Source: Tropicibacter sp. R16_0
GTDB lineage: Bacteria > Pseudomonadota > Alphaproteobacteria > Rhodobacterales > Rhodobacteraceae
DNA: 64,000 nucleotides
Assembly: GCF_017743935.1 (NCBI RefSeq)
Contig: NZ_JAGHRE010000003.1
Span: forward strand, 372,001-436,000
Reading direction: 5' to 3'
Shown here piece by piece: positions 27,463 to 36,084 of the stretch; position 1 is the stretch's first letter, and the number at the start of each line of letters is the position of its first letter. The position numbers and the translations under genes are program-made. The notes under the pieces are model-generated. The model saw only the letters and a program-made list of their open reading frames with translations. It was not told the origin of the DNA and did no database searches.

Positions 27463-27492
27463 GCGGCAATCTGTCCAAAGACTGCCGCTTTT
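27463..27492 (+). terminator. Possible terminator of the leucine operon
   Basis: GCGGCA (27463-27468) pairs with TGCCGC (27483-27488), with an internal GTC-CAAA-GAC helix, followed by TTTT. A four-base bulge on the left side weakens it, and it lies 130 bases after the liuC stop. Confidence 0.4.
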
Positions 27493-27613
27493 CCCTTCTT
27501 CCTTGCCGGAAAGGCCAAGTTGGATACGTTCCGACGGTGAATCGAGGCGATACGCTCAAATCCCCCATTTTCCCTTTGCGGCAATTCGACAGGGTTTCGC
27601 GCCCTGCCTTTGG

Positions 27614-27642
27614 TTGACGCTCTGGTGTGGCACGGGTAGAGA
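27614..27642 (+). promoter_or_regulatory. Candidate nuo promoter
   Basis: TTGACG (27614-27619) and TAGAGA (27637-27642) are separated by 17 bases and lie 64 bases upstream of the nuoA start. The -35 match is good and the -10 is fair. Confidence 0.45.
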
Positions 27643-27668
27643 ATGACCAGTCAACACGCCAATTGACG

Positions 27669-27689
27669 GCGCGCCAATTCGAGGCGCGC
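27669..27689 (+). promoter_or_regulatory. Stem-loop directly before the nuoA ribosome binding site
   Basis: A perfect 7-bp GC-only inverted repeat, GCGCGCC-AATTCGA-GGCGCGC, ends one base before the Shine-Dalgarno GGAAAGGAG. In the mRNA leader it would form a strong hairpin abutting the ribosome landing site. It could protect the 5' end or control translation of the operon's first gene. Confidence 0.5.
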
Positions 27690-27705
27690 AGGAAAGGAGC
27701 CACTC

Positions 27706-28071
27706 GTGGAAGAGCTGTTGCGGGAGTACCTCCCGATCCTGGTGTTTCTGGCCGTCGCTGTCGGCCTTGGCATCGTTCTGATTCTGGCCGCGGTCATCCT
27801 GGCCGTACGCAACCCGGACCCCGAAAAGGTAAGTGCCTACGAATGCGGTTTCAACGCCTTCGACGACGCGCGTATGAAATTTGATGTCCGGTTCTACCTC
27901 GTCTCGATCCTTTTCATCATCTTTGATCTGGAAATCGCATTCCTGTTCCCTTGGGCCGTCGGCTTCAAGGACATCAGCGACGTGGGTTTCTGGTCGATGA
28001 TGGTGTTCCTGGGCGTTCTGACCATCGGCTTTGCCTATGAGTGGAAGAAGGGGGCCCTGGAATGGGAGTGA
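27706..28071 (+). CDS. nuoA: NADH-quinone oxidoreductase subunit A
   Basis: This 121-residue membrane subunit of complex I has three transmembrane helices (about 7-31, 62-82, 91-110). The conserved loop [40 protein letters not shown] contains the quinone-site-facing Cys-Gly-Phe and the functionally important DLE. The start is GTG at 27706, with a strong Shine-Dalgarno (GGAAAGGAG) upstream. It is the first gene of the nuo operon, and its end overlaps nuoB. Confidence 0.97.
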   Translation: MEELLREYLPILVFLAVAVGLGIVLILAAVILAVRNPDPEKVSAYECGFNAFDDARMKFDVRFYLVSILFIIFDLEIAFLFPWAVGFKDISDVGFWSMMVFLGVLTIGFAYEWKKGALEWE

Positions 28072-28595
28072 TGACCGGAGCCAACACGGCAGGCGTCGAC
28101 AAGGAAGTCGCCACCCAGGCCCTGAATGCCGAGCTGCAGGACAAAGGGTTCCTGCTGACCTCGACCGAGGACATCATCAACTGGGCCCGCACCGGCTCGC
28201 TGCACTGGATGACCTTTGGTCTGGCCTGCTGCGCGGTTGAGATGATGCACACCTCGATGCCGCGTTACGATGCGGAACGCTTTGGCATCGCACCCCGCGC
28301 CTCCCCGCGTCAGTCGGACGTGATGATTGTTGCTGGTACGCTGACCAACAAGATGGCCCCGGCGCTACGCAAGGTCTATGACCAGATGCCCGAGCCGCGT
28401 TACGTGATCTCGATGGGGTCTTGCGCCAATGGGGGCGGGTACTACCACTACTCCTATTCGGTGGTGCGCGGCTGTGACCGCATCGTACCGGTGGACATCT
28501 ATGTTCCCGGCTGTCCGCCAACGGCCGAAGCGCTGCTTTATGGCTTGATGCAGCTGCAACGCAAAATCCGCCGAACGGGGACGATCGTACGATGA
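28062..28595 (+). CDS. nuoB: NADH-quinone oxidoreductase subunit B
   Basis: This 177-residue peripheral-arm subunit holds cluster N2, the 4Fe-4S centre that reduces quinone. The ligands are the tandem Cys pair in [11 protein letters not shown], the Cys of [15 protein letters not shown] and the Cys of [12 protein letters not shown]. The start ATG at 28062 overlaps nuoA by ten bases; a second ATG at 28071 (TGATG with the nuoA stop) is also possible and would shorten the protein by three residues. The 3' end overlaps the nuoC start (ATGA). Confidence 0.97.
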   Translation: MGVMTGANTAGVDKEVATQALNAELQDKGFLLTSTEDIINWARTGSLHWMTFGLACCAVEMMHTSMPRYDAERFGIAPRASPRQSDVMIVAGTLTNKMAPALRKVYDQMPEPRYVISMGSCANGGGYYHYSYSVVRGCDRIVPVDIYVPGCPPTAEALLYGLMQLQRKIRRTGTIVR

Positions 28596-29197
28596 CTGAG
28601 GCGTTGAAAGAACTGGGCACCCACATCGAGCTCAAGCGCAGCGATTGCGTGCTGGCCTGGGATGTGACCCATGACGAGCTGAACATTGACGTCGCACCTT
28701 CGAACATCGTTGGGCTGGTCGAGTTCCTGAAATCCGACCCGACCTGCAAGTTCTCGACTCTGGTGGACATCACCGGCGTGGATTACCCCGAGCGCGCAAA
28801 GCGGTTCGACGTGGTCTATCACCTGTTGTCGATGTACCAGAACCAGCGCATCCGCCTGCGGGTGTCGATCCGCGAGGATGACATGGTGCCCTCGATCATT
28901 GACGTTCACCCCTCGGCCAACTGGTTCGAGCGCGAGGTGTTCGACATGTTTGGCATCCTGTTCACCGGTCACCCGGACCTGCGCCGCATCCTGACCGACT
29001 ATGGCTTTCGCGGCTATCCGCTGCGCAAGGATTTCCCGACCACCGGCTATACCGAGGTTCGCTATGACGAGGCGCAAAAGCGCGTGGTCTATGAGCCCGT
29101 CAGCCTGGTGCAGGAATACCGCCAGTTCGACTTCATGAGCCCCTGGGAAGGTGCCGAATACATTTTGCCGGGGGACGAAAAACAGGAGACCAAGTGA
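28592..29197 (+). CDS. nuoC: NADH-quinone oxidoreductase subunit C
   Basis: This 201-residue hydrophilic complex I subunit (30 kDa type) is recognised by [27 protein letters not shown], the [10 protein letters not shown] strand and the family signature [50 protein letters not shown] in pieces along residues 110-165. NuoC and NuoD are separate genes here, unlike the E. coli nuoCD fusion. The stop overlaps the ATG of a small membrane-protein gene (TGATG). Confidence 0.96.
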   Translation: MTEALKELGTHIELKRSDCVLAWDVTHDELNIDVAPSNIVGLVEFLKSDPTCKFSTLVDITGVDYPERAKRFDVVYHLLSMYQNQRIRLRVSIREDDMVPSIIDVHPSANWFEREVFDMFGILFTGHPDLRRILTDYGFRGYPLRKDFPTTGYTEVRYDEAQKRVVYEPVSLVQEYRQFDFMSPWEGAEYILPGDEKQETK

Positions 29198-29370
29198 TGG
29201 GTACCATCGTCTGGATCATCTTTGTCATTGCGACGGTCATACCGATGCTCAAGTTGCTGCCCCACTTCGGCATCAACAAATACTGGGCAGCAGCCTGTGT
29301 GGTCCCCCTGGGGGTTTTGGTGCTGCTTTGGGTCATGGCGATGAAGTTGCAGGAGCTTGACCGCAGATGA
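29197..29370 (+). CDS. Small membrane protein in nuo cluster (57 aa)
   Basis: A 57-codon frame from the ATG at 29197, sharing one base with the nuoC stop, to the TGA at 29368-29370. The product has two hydrophobic segments, GTIVWIIFVIATVIPMLKLL (residues 2-21) and AACVVPLGVLVLLWVMAM (32-49), separated by PHFGINKYW and ended by a short charged tail KLQELDRR, so it is a likely two-helix inner membrane protein. The tight coupling to nuoC and to the following small gene supports translation. I do not recognise the family. It may be an accessory or assembly protein of complex I, which is inference from position. Confidence 0.7.
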   Translation: MGTIVWIIFVIATVIPMLKLLPHFGINKYWAAACVVPLGVLVLLWVMAMKLQELDRR

Positions 29371-29513
29371 TGGCATTTCTTGGTGAACTGGCAGCTTTGG
29401 GTGTCCTGGGCGTTCTGTTGGCAGGCGCCGCAGCCAAGGCGGCCCAAGCAGAAAAGGCCCGGGTTCGGGTCAAGGCAAAGGCCAAGTCGCGCGGTTCGCG
29501 GCAGAGAGGGTAA
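29367..29513 (+). CDS. Small basic protein with hydrophobic N-terminus in nuo cluster (48 aa)
   Basis: A 48-codon frame overlapping the previous stop by four bases (ATGA) and ending at TAA 29511-29513. The first half is a hydrophobic helix (LGELAALGVLGVLLAGAAA), and the second half is Lys/Arg-rich (AKAAQAEKARVRVKAKAKSRGSRQRG), giving a positively charged cytoplasmic tail by the positive-inside rule. The next gene starts two bases after the stop. The product has no recognised family. Two adjacent ATG codons (29367 and 29370) are possible starts. Confidence 0.6.
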   Translation: MMAFLGELAALGVLGVLLAGAAAKAAQAEKARVRVKAKAKSRGSRQRG

Positions 29514-29515
29514 GA

Positions 29516-29902
29516 ATGGCGTTGGACATGACAACAGCCCTGGAACAGGTGAACGCTGCGGCCGAGGCCTACTGCGTGGCGCTGAACAAGGCCGACGGCG
29601 ATGCGCTGGATGCGCTGTGTCATGACCGGTTCCTGATGACCTGGGTCAAGGACGATGGCACCCCACGCTTCCTGAACAAGGAAAAGTTCGTGGGTGGTAT
29701 CCACACATTGGATGCCGACAAGGACGCGCCCTCGTTCGAGGTGATCTCGGTCGACGTCGAAGGCCCTGATATGGCGCACGTCAAACTGTGGGTCGACATG
29801 CCGCCCCGGCGGTATTTGGATTACCTGGGCTTTTTCCGGGTCGAAGGCGAGTGGCGCCTGATTACAAAACTGTTCCGCGTGGCCGAAGGCCCCGAACTGT
29901 AA
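29516..29902 (+). CDS. NTF2-like (SnoaL/lumazine-binding-type) protein in nuo cluster
   Basis: This 128-residue soluble protein has the NTF2-like fold pattern: an N-terminal helical section [35 protein letters not shown], then strands [24 protein letters not shown] and [23 protein letters not shown]. The best superfamily guess is the putative lumazine-binding/SnoaL group. No catalytic residues can be named. It lies between the two small membrane-protein genes and nuoD, in the nuo transcript. It does not closely resemble the NTF2-like protein at 4731. Confidence 0.75.
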   Translation: MALDMTTALEQVNAAAEAYCVALNKADGDALDALCHDRFLMTWVKDDGTPRFLNKEKFVGGIHTLDADKDAPSFEVISVDVEGPDMAHVKLWVDMPPRRYLDYLGFFRVEGEWRLITKLFRVAEGPEL

Positions 29903-29940
29903 AGGAAACGCCGGGGTCAACCCGGACAGGAGAGACACGG

Positions 29941-31158
29941 ATGATGGACGGCAGCAAGGGCTTCGAAGACGCTCTGACGGGCGAGCAGAAGATCCGCAAC
30001 TTCAACATCAACTTTGGTCCCCAGCACCCGGCGGCACACGGCGTGCTGCGTCTGGTTCTGGAACTGGACGGCGAGATCGTGGAACGCTGCGACCCGCATA
30101 TCGGATTGCTGCATCGTGGCACCGAAAAGCTGATGGAAAGCCGCACCTATCTGCAGAACCTGCCGTATTTCGACCGTCTGGATTACGTGGCGCCGATGAA
30201 CCAGGAACATGCCTGGTGTCTGGCCATCGAAAAGCTGACCGGGGTCGAGGTGCCGCGCCGTGCCTCGTTGATCCGGGTGCTCTATTCCGAGATCGGCCGC
30301 ATCCTGAACCACCTGCTGAACGTCACCACGCAGGCGATGGACGTGGGCGCGCTGACCCCGCCGCTTTGGGGCTTTGAAGAGCGTGAAAAGCTGATGGTGT
30401 TCTACGAGCGCGCCTGTGGTGCCCGTCTGCACGCCGCCTATTTCCGCCCCGGTGGTGTGCACCAGGACCTGCCTGACGATCTGATCGACGATATCGAGGC
30501 CTGGAGCCACGAATTCCCCGCCGTTCTGGACGACATAGATGGTCTGCTGACCGAAAACCGCATCTTCAAGCAGCGTAACGCCGATATTGGCGTCGTGACC
30601 GAGGAAGACATCCAGAAGTACGGCTTCTCGGGTGTGATGGTTCGCGGTTCGGGCCTGGCTTGGGATTTGCGCCGCGCGCAACCCTATGAATGCTATAACG
30701 AGTTTGAATTCCAGGTGCCTGTGGGCAAGAACGGCGACTGCTATGACCGTTACCTGGTGCGGATGGAAGAGATGCGCCAGTCGCTGCACATCATCCGCCA
30801 GGCCATCGCCAAGCTGCGCGACTGCCCGGGCGATGTGCTGGCGCGCGGCAAGATCACCCCGCCGAAACGCTCGGACATGAAAACCTCGATGGAAAGCCTG
30901 ATCCACCACTTCAAGCTGTACACCGAAGGGTTCCACGTACCTGCGGGTGAGGTTTACGCCGCCGTTGAAGCCCCCAAAGGCGAGTTCGGCGTCTATCTGG
31001 TGGCCGATGGTACCAACAAGCCGTACCGCGCCAAGCTGCGCGCGCCGGGCTTCCTGCACTTGCAAGCGATGGATCATGTTGCCAAGGGCCACCAGTTGGC
31101 CGACGTGGCTGCCATCATCGGCACCATGGACGTCGTGTTTGGGGAGATCGACCGATGA
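29941..31158 (+). CDS. nuoD: NADH-quinone oxidoreductase subunit D
   Basis: This 405-residue 49-kDa-type subunit forms the quinone-reduction site with NuoB. The start ATG at 29941 gives [45 protein letters not shown], with the conserved quinone-site His in GPQHPAAHG. Further signatures are [41 protein letters not shown] and [38 protein letters not shown] near the C-terminus. The open frame extends upstream to 29788 but would overlap the NTF2-like gene. The stop overlaps the next gene by ATGA. Confidence 0.97.
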   Translation: MMDGSKGFEDALTGEQKIRNFNINFGPQHPAAHGVLRLVLELDGEIVERCDPHIGLLHRGTEKLMESRTYLQNLPYFDRLDYVAPMNQEHAWCLAIEKLTGVEVPRRASLIRVLYSEIGRILNHLLNVTTQAMDVGALTPPLWGFEEREKLMVFYERACGARLHAAYFRPGGVHQDLPDDLIDDIEAWSHEFPAVLDDIDGLLTENRIFKQRNADIGVVTEEDIQKYGFSGVMVRGSGLAWDLRRAQPYECYNEFEFQVPVGKNGDCYDRYLVRMEEMRQSLHIIRQAIAKLRDCPGDVLARGKITPPKRSDMKTSMESLIHHFKLYTEGFHVPAGEVYAAVEAPKGEFGVYLVADGTNKPYRAKLRAPGFLHLQAMDHVAKGHQLADVAAIIGTMDVVFGEIDR

Positions 31159-31460
31159 TCCGGGGCGCATTGACTTCTCTTGGATTGGTCGCGGTCCTTG
31201 CGGGCTGCGAGACCACGACGTCAAGCGGCGGCGGCACGGTCACGATCACACAGGAAATGCGCCAGGATTATCTGGGAGCGGTTGCCTCTGTGGGCTGTGT
31301 GCTGCGTGACGAGCGCCAGTATGGCGCCGTTGATTTTCAGGCGGGGCTGACCCGCGAGCAAACGGTTGCAATCACCACTGGCTACCTCAAACGGGGCAAA
31401 GCTCAGCGCGTGGATGATGGCAACTCTATCCGTATCACCACCGGACCTTGCGCGGCCTAA
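31155..31460 (+). CDS. Predicted lipoprotein in nuo cluster (101 aa)
   Basis: This 101-residue protein has a signal sequence and lipobox [10 protein letters not shown] (Cys near residue 18), then [63 protein letters not shown] and a C-terminal GPC. It should be a periplasm-facing lipoprotein. The conserved Cys in ASVGC and the terminal Cys could form a disulphide. The ATG overlaps the nuoD stop (ATGA), so it is translationally coupled. No family is recognised. Position inside the operon suggests a link to complex I biogenesis or to envelope quality control, unproven. Confidence 0.75.
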   Translation: MIRGALTSLGLVAVLAGCETTTSSGGGTVTITQEMRQDYLGAVASVGCVLRDERQYGAVDFQAGLTREQTVAITTGYLKRGKAQRVDDGNSIRITTGPCAA

Positions 31461-31487
31461 CGGGAACAAGAAGGACTACGAACCAAC

Positions 31488-32576
31488 ATGCTACGCCGTC
31501 TGCATCCCGACCAGCCCGAAAGCTTTGCTTTCACCCCGGCCAACCTGGCCTGGGCCGAAGGGCAGATCACCAAATACCCCGAAGGCCGCCAGGCCAGTGC
31601 GATCATCCCACTGCTGTGGCGCGCACAAGAGCAAGAGGGCTGGCTGACACGTCCTGCCATCGAAGCTGTCGCCGACATGCTGGACATGGCCTATATCCGT
31701 GCGCTTGAGGTGGCTTCGTTCTACTTCATGTTCCAACTGCAACCGGTTGGTTCTGTTGCACATATCCAGATCTGCGGCACGACGTCCTGCATGATCTGCG
31801 GGGCTGAGGACCTGATCGCTGTTTGCCAGGAAAAGATCGCGGCCAAACCGCATGTGGTCTCGGCCGATGGCAAGTTCAGCTGGGAAGAGGTCGAGTGCCT
31901 GGGCTCGTGCACCAACGCGCCGATGGCCCAGATCGGCAAAGACTACTACGAGGATCTGACAGCCGAGAAGTTCGGCCAGCTGATCGACGAACTGGCGGCA
32001 GGCAAGGTGCCCACACCTGGTCCCCAAAACGGCCGCTATGGCGCCGAGCCGCTGAGCGGTCTGACCAGCCTGACGGAATACGACAGCGGCCGCACGCAGT
32101 ATAACGCGTCCGTGCAACTGGCAGCCGACATTGGCGACACGGTCAAGCGCATCGACGGCACCGAAGTGCCGCTGCTGACACCCTGGCTCAAGGATGCCAA
32201 GGCCCCCGCGACTGAAAAGCCAAAGGCCAAACCTGCGCCCAAGAAAGCCGCAGAACCCGAAGCCGAAGCAGAGGCGGGCGACAAGCCTGCCACTCTGGAC
32301 GCGGCGCGCGACGGCAAGGCGGATGATCTGAAGATGATCAAGGGCGTTGGTCCCAAGCTGGAAGGGGTGCTGAACGACATCGGCATCTTCCACTACGACC
32401 AGATCGCTGCATGGACAGAGGCTGAAGTGGCTTGGGCGGACCAGAACCTGGTCGGCTTCAAGGGCCGTGTCAGCCGTGATGATTGGGTGGCGCAGGCCAA
32501 ACTGCTCGCCACCGGAGAGGAAACAGAGTTCGCAAAGCGGGCCAAAGAAGACGGGACTTACGAAGAAGACACATAA
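31488..32576 (+). CDS. nuoE: NADH-quinone oxidoreductase subunit E with C-terminal HhH extension
   Basis: This 362-residue protein contains the 24-kDa-type 2Fe-2S subunit in its N-terminal half: the helical region [25 protein letters not shown], then the cluster ligands [10 protein letters not shown] near residue 97 and [12 protein letters not shown] near 138. E. coli NuoE is about 166 residues; here an extra part follows. After a Lys/Ala/Pro/Glu-rich linker (about 235-268), a second domain (270-355) contains [34 protein letters not shown], a helix-hairpin-helix like those of DNA-binding or ribosomal L21-linked proteins. Such extensions are known in Rhodobacterales NuoE, and their role is unclear. 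Confidence 0.95.
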   Translation: MLRRLHPDQPESFAFTPANLAWAEGQITKYPEGRQASAIIPLLWRAQEQEGWLTRPAIEAVADMLDMAYIRALEVASFYFMFQLQPVGSVAHIQICGTTSCMICGAEDLIAVCQEKIAAKPHVVSADGKFSWEEVECLGSCTNAPMAQIGKDYYEDLTAEKFGQLIDELAAGKVPTPGPQNGRYGAEPLSGLTSLTEYDSGRTQYNASVQLAADIGDTVKRIDGTEVPLLTPWLKDAKAPATEKPKAKPAPKKAAEPEAEAEAGDKPATLDAARDGKADDLKMIKGVGPKLEGVLNDIGIFHYDQIAAWTEAEVAWADQNLVGFKGRVSRDDWVAQAKLLATGEETEFAKRAKEDGTYEEDT

Positions 32577-32597
32577 ACGGGAAGGGAGACCCACATC

Positions 32598-33062
32598 ATG
32601 ACGAATGCGACAGACGAGGCAGGCTGCAAGGCACGCAGCTGGAGATTGTCCGCCTATGGCGGTGTAGTGTTGGCCGTTTTGTTCATGCTTGTGGGGAACG
32701 CCGGGATCGTATCAGCAGCCATTGGGGGCGTTGTTGGGTTTGTCGTGTTGGGTTTTGTGCTGACACGCTTTCTGTGCCCCGAGGGTCAGCAGGAAATGAC
32801 CTCTGCGGCACCTGCTCCGGCACCGGAACCTGTGGCAGGGCCGGTGGTAGAGGCAGCACCAGAGCCTGCGTCCGAGCCGGAGCCAGTGGCCGAACCGGAG
32901 GCGACACCCGAGCCGGAGCCAGTGGCCGCGACCGAGGCGGCGCCGAACCCGACACCCGTTTCGGCCAGTTCGCTGGTCAAGCCGTCAAAAGAGTTGCCCG
33001 GCCAGATCGAATTGGCCAACCGCAAGGGCAGTTGGACATACAAAGGAAACGCCTCTGCCTAA
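32598..33062 (+). CDS. Membrane protein with Pro/Glu/Ala-rich tail in nuo cluster (154 aa)
   Basis: This 154-residue protein has two adjacent hydrophobic segments (about residues 18-35 and 38-58, SAYGGVVLAVLFMLVGNAG and AAIGGVVGFVVLGFVLTRFL), then an extended Pro/Glu/Ala-rich linker (68-115), and a conserved-looking C-terminus SLVKPSKELPGQIELANRKGSW. The linker includes a 19-base in-frame direct repeat (32874-32892 and 32910-32928). It may be an anchored protein whose tail reaches a partner. No family is recognised. It lies between nuoE and a DUF5337 gene. Confidence 0.7.
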   Translation: MTNATDEAGCKARSWRLSAYGGVVLAVLFMLVGNAGIVSAAIGGVVGFVVLGFVLTRFLCPEGQQEMTSAAPAPAPEPVAGPVVEAAPEPASEPEPVAEPEATPEPEPVAATEAAPNPTPVSASSLVKPSKELPGQIELANRKGSWTYKGNASA

Positions 33063-33089
33063 TCCGCAGCGGTCAATGACACGAAGAAG

Positions 33090-33329
33090 ATGAACACGGA
33101 ACAGGACAAAGCCATCGCCCAAAAGGGTCGCCACATTGGTCTGGTTGTTGCCGGAACGATGGTGCTGTGGGTTGTCATGACCCTGTTCGTCGGTCCGGCC
33201 ATTGGTTTGGCCGGGCGCTATGCGCTGCTCTTTGATTTCGCCGCCTTGGCGGCGTTTGTCTATGCAGTGATCAACATCATTCAACTCTGGCGTATGCGTC
33301 AGGCCAGTGAACAAGACAGGCAAAGGTAG
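33090..33329 (+). CDS. DUF5337 membrane protein
   Basis: This 79-residue protein matches the DUF5337 family found next to nuoF in Rhodobacterales. It has two transmembrane helices (about 19-38 and 43-66, [21 protein letters not shown] and [21 protein letters not shown]) and charged ends ([15 protein letters not shown] and [12 protein letters not shown]). The function is unknown. The family's steady placement in nuo operons hints at a complex I role. It ends seven bases before the nuoF start. Confidence 0.8.
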   Translation: MNTEQDKAIAQKGRHIGLVVAGTMVLWVVMTLFVGPAIGLAGRYALLFDFAALAAFVYAVINIIQLWRMRQASEQDRQR

Positions 33330-33336
33330 GCACGCG

Positions 33337-34632
33337 ATGCTGAAGGATCAGGACCGGATCTTTACCAACCTCTACGGGATGCACGACCGCACCCTCAAAG
33401 GCGCGCAGATGCGTGGCCATTGGGATGGCACAGCCGGGATCATCGAAAAGGGGCGCGACTGGATCGTGCAGCAAATGAAGGACTCGGGCCTGCGCGGACG
33501 CGGCGGTGCGGGCTTTCCCACGGGTTTGAAATGGTCCTTCATGCCCAAGGAAAGCGACGGTCGCCCCGCGTACCTGGTTGTGAACGCAGATGAATCCGAA
33601 CCCGGGACGTGTAAAGACCGCGAGATCATGCGCCATGATCCGCACACCCTGATCGAAGGGTGTCTGATTGCGTCCTTCGCGATGAATGCGCACACCTGCT
33701 ATATCTACATCCGCGGCGAATACATCCGTGAGCGCGAGGCGCTGCAGGCCGCGATTGATGAGGCCTACGACGCGGGCCTTCTGGGCAAGAACGCCGCTGG
33801 TTCTGGCTGGGACTTTGATCTGTTCCTGCATCACGGTGCGGGCGCCTATATCTGCGGCGAAGAAACCGCGCTGATCGAAAGCCTTGAGGGTAAAAAGGGC
33901 ATGCCCCGCATGAAACCGCCGTTCCCGGCGGGTGCAGGCCTTTATGGCTGCCCGACCACTGTGAACAACGTGGAATCCATCGCCGTTGTGCCCACGATCC
34001 TGCGCCGTGGCGCGGATTGGTTTAGTTCCTTCGGACGTCCGAACAACGCGGGCACCAAGCTCTTTGGCATCTCGGGGCACGTCAACAACCCCTGCGTGGT
34101 CGAAGAAGCGATGTCGATTTCGTTTGAGGAACTGATCGACAAACACTGCGGCGGCATTCGCGGCGGTTGGGACAACCTCAAGGCCGTGATCCCGGGGGGC
34201 TCGTCGGTGCCGTGTGTGACGGGCGAGAACATGCGTGATGCGATCATGGATTTCGACGCGCTCAAGGAAAAAGGCTCGTCCCTTGGGACCGCTGCGGTCA
34301 TCGTGATGGACAAGCAGACCGACATCATCAAGGCGATCTGGCGTCTGTCCAAGTTTTATAAACATGAAAGCTGCGGTCAGTGCACGCCTTGCCGTGAGGG
34401 TACGGGCTGGATGATGCGGGTGATGGACCGCTTGGTCAAAGGCGAGGCCGAGGTCGAAGAGATCGACATGCTGCTCAGCGTGACCAAACAGGTCGAGGGT
34501 CACACCATCTGTGCGCTTGGCGATGCGGCGGCCTGGCCGATCCAGGGCCTGATCAAGAACTTCCGCGAGGAAATCGAAGACCGCATCAAAGCCAAGCGCA
34601 CCGGGCGTATGGGGGCTATGGCGGCCGAGTAA
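33337..34632 (+). CDS. nuoF: NADH-quinone oxidoreductase subunit F
   Basis: This 431-residue 51-kDa-type subunit binds NADH and FMN and carries the 4Fe-4S cluster N3. The FMN/NADH region is [20 protein letters not shown] near residue 55, with [16 protein letters not shown] near 88 and [25 protein letters not shown] near 170. The N3 ligands are in [14 protein letters not shown] near 345, with the fourth Cys in [17 protein letters not shown] near 392. I use ATG at 33337 (MLKDQDRIF), rather than an upstream in-frame ATG at 33307 that lies within the DUF5337 gene. Confidence 0.97.
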   Translation: MLKDQDRIFTNLYGMHDRTLKGAQMRGHWDGTAGIIEKGRDWIVQQMKDSGLRGRGGAGFPTGLKWSFMPKESDGRPAYLVVNADESEPGTCKDREIMRHDPHTLIEGCLIASFAMNAHTCYIYIRGEYIREREALQAAIDEAYDAGLLGKNAAGSGWDFDLFLHHGAGAYICGEETALIESLEGKKGMPRMKPPFPAGAGLYGCPTTVNNVESIAVVPTILRRGADWFSSFGRPNNAGTKLFGISGHVNNPCVVEEAMSISFEELIDKHCGGIRGGWDNLKAVIPGGSSVPCVTGENMRDAIMDFDALKEKGSSLGTAAVIVMDKQTDIIKAIWRLSKFYKHESCGQCTPCREGTGWMMRVMDRLVKGEAEVEEIDMLLSVTKQVEGHTICALGDAAAWPIQGLIKNFREEIEDRIKAKRTGRMGAMAAE

Positions 34633-34643
34633 CGGAGGAGAAG

Positions 34644-35060
34644 ATGGAAGGTTTTGCAGAATATTCCCACGCGATTGCGTCGTTGGTGCTGTTCACGCTG
34701 GTCGTGCTCGCACTCTCGCCGTTTTCGGCACTTGCCAAGGCAGGCAAGGGGCTGGCACCGGGTGCCACGCCCGAACAGGACTATTCCGACAAGGCCTATC
34801 GTCTGAACCGGGCCTATCTGAACGGCACCGAAACGCTGCCTGCCTTTGTGGCCGTGACGGTTGCCGCAATGCTGGCCGGGGCGAGCCCGTTTTGGGTGAA
34901 CCTTCTTGCTTCGGTTGTTCTGGTCTCGCGGATCATCATGCTGGTGATCCATCTGCGCGGAATTGGGCAGCCCAACAACGGCCCGCGTTCGGTCTTCTAC
35001 GTCCTGGGGTGGGCCTGCATGGTGGCGCTTGGGATCATGGCATTGGTGGCGGTGTTTTGA
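34644..35060 (+). CDS. MAPEG family membrane protein in nuo cluster
   Basis: This 138-residue protein resembles the bacterial MAPEG group (membrane-associated eicosanoid/glutathione metabolism fold): four hydrophobic helices (about 8-27, 65-82, 84-102, 115-136), a conserved LNRAYLNGTETLPAFVAV with the Asn-Glu-x-Pro pattern, and ISRI-like VSRIIMLVIHLRGI. Bacterial members are mostly uncharacterised; some use glutathione. It begins 11 bases after the nuoF stop, and its stop shares one base with the next ATG. It is an inner-membrane protein. Function in this operon is unknown. Confidence 0.75.
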   Translation: MEGFAEYSHAIASLVLFTLVVLALSPFSALAKAGKGLAPGATPEQDYSDKAYRLNRAYLNGTETLPAFVAVTVAAMLAGASPFWVNLLASVVLVSRIIMLVIHLRGIGQPNNGPRSVFYVLGWACMVALGIMALVAVF

Positions 35061-35560
35061 TGCAACCTGACGGATATCATCTGGCCGAGTTGAACGTCGG
35101 CCGCCTGCTGGCACCGACGGATGATCCGCGCGTGGCCGAGTTCATGGCGAACCTGGATCGTGTAAACGGTCTGGGCAAGCGGATGCCCGGCTTTGTCTGG
35201 ATGATGGAAGGCTCGGGCGAGCCCGGCACCGGCAATACCGAAAACAGTATTGGCGATGACCCGCAGTTTGTGGCCAACCTGACGGTTTGGAAGGATGCAC
35301 CGAGCCTGGAAAAGTTCGTCTGGGGTACGATTCACAAGCAGTTCTATGAGCGCCGCCAGGAATGGTTCGAGGTTCTTGGCGCCATGCACTTCGTCATGTG
35401 GTGGGTGCCCGAGGGGCATGAGCCGACGTTGGACGAGGCGATGGAGCGGCTTGAGCATTTGCGCTCGCACGGCGCGACCGAACATGCCTTTGACTGGTCG
35501 GCCTTGAAGGACGCCAAGATGTGGCAAAGCCACGGCTGCTCCCATGTGGCGGCGGAGTAA
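35060..35560 (+). CDS. DUF3291 protein
   Basis: This 166-residue protein matches DUF3291, a ferredoxin-like dimeric alpha/beta-barrel related to heme-degrading monooxygenase-like folds. Typical parts are YHLAELNVGRLLAPTDDPRVAEFMANLDRVNGLGKRMPGFVWMM, NLTVWKDAPSLEKFVWGTIHKQFYERRQEWFE and HFVMWWVPEGHEPTLDEAMERLEHLRSHG in sequence. No catalytic role is established for the family. The ATG at 35060 overlaps the MAPEG stop (TGATG), which makes it the correct start rather than the longer open frame from 34892. Confidence 0.82.
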   Translation: MQPDGYHLAELNVGRLLAPTDDPRVAEFMANLDRVNGLGKRMPGFVWMMEGSGEPGTGNTENSIGDDPQFVANLTVWKDAPSLEKFVWGTIHKQFYERRQEWFEVLGAMHFVMWWVPEGHEPTLDEAMERLEHLRSHGATEHAFDWSALKDAKMWQSHGCSHVAAE

Positions 35561-35629
35561 CCGAAATGTTGAACACAAATTCACCAGCCAACCCAGGGAT
35601 CTGGGCACAGCCCAAAGGAGGACACTGAC

Positions 35630-35986
35630 ATGAAGACCACCCGTCTTGCCCTGCTTGGGGTTCTATGCGCAGCGGTTGCGGTTGCAGGATGCAACCGCAA
35701 GAAAAACGCAGCCAACCTGATCACCTATGATGGCATCGAATTCCGTACCGAAGCACAGCCCGTCGACAAGAAGGCGACACTGGCCGATTTCTATGTTCGC
35801 GTCGAAGGGGCTGCGATCTCGGTGGACTCGGCCCGCAAGGCCGCTCGGGACCGCGCGTATCGCTATTGCATCGAGAATTATGGCACCTCGGACATCGACT
35901 GGGCCGTTGGTCCGGATGCTGATCCGGCGCAGCTGCAGCTGGTTGATGGGGCGCTGACCTTCCGCGGGACTTGTGGCCGCCCATGA
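35630..35986 (+). CDS. Predicted lipoprotein upstream of nuoG (118 aa)
   Basis: This 118-residue protein has a clear signal and lipobox AAVAVAGC (Cys 21), so the mature protein is lipid-anchored. The body contains a two-Cys pattern (RYCIENYG and FRGTCGRP) that could form a disulphide. Residues 54-85 (from FYVRVEGAAISV to IENYG) align without gaps to residues 45-76 of the lipoprotein encoded on the other side of nuoG (38535), with 10 of 32 positions identical by my count. A Shine-Dalgarno AAAGGAGG precedes the ATG. No known family. Confidence 0.78.
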   Translation: MKTTRLALLGVLCAAVAVAGCNRKKNAANLITYDGIEFRTEAQPVDKKATLADFYVRVEGAAISVDSARKAARDRAYRYCIENYGTSDIDWAVGPDADPAQLQLVDGALTFRGTCGRP

Positions 35987-36084
35987 TCCGCGCATTGGCA
36001 TATCCTTGCTCATCAAAGGGGCTGTTATTGAATAGCAGCCCGGATGGGGGTCGTTTTGGATCATCCAAAACGAAAGGGAATGTC

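Larger units (their letters stand above)
27333..27705. other. Intergenic region between the leucine operon and nuo
   Basis: A 373-base gap with no convincing gene. An antisense open frame covers most of it but has arginine/serine-rich composition and no recognisable features. The gap holds a possible terminator at 27463-27492, a promoter-like pair at 27614-27642 and a hairpin at 27669-27689, each listed separately. Confidence 0.7.

Noticed and set aside
27149-27703. Minus-strand open frame of 184 codons across the leucine/nuo gap
   Set aside because: It is antisense to the end of liuC for a third of its length, its composition is Ser/Arg/Pro-rich with no motif, and it ends against the nuoA ribosome site. 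I treat the gap as non-coding.
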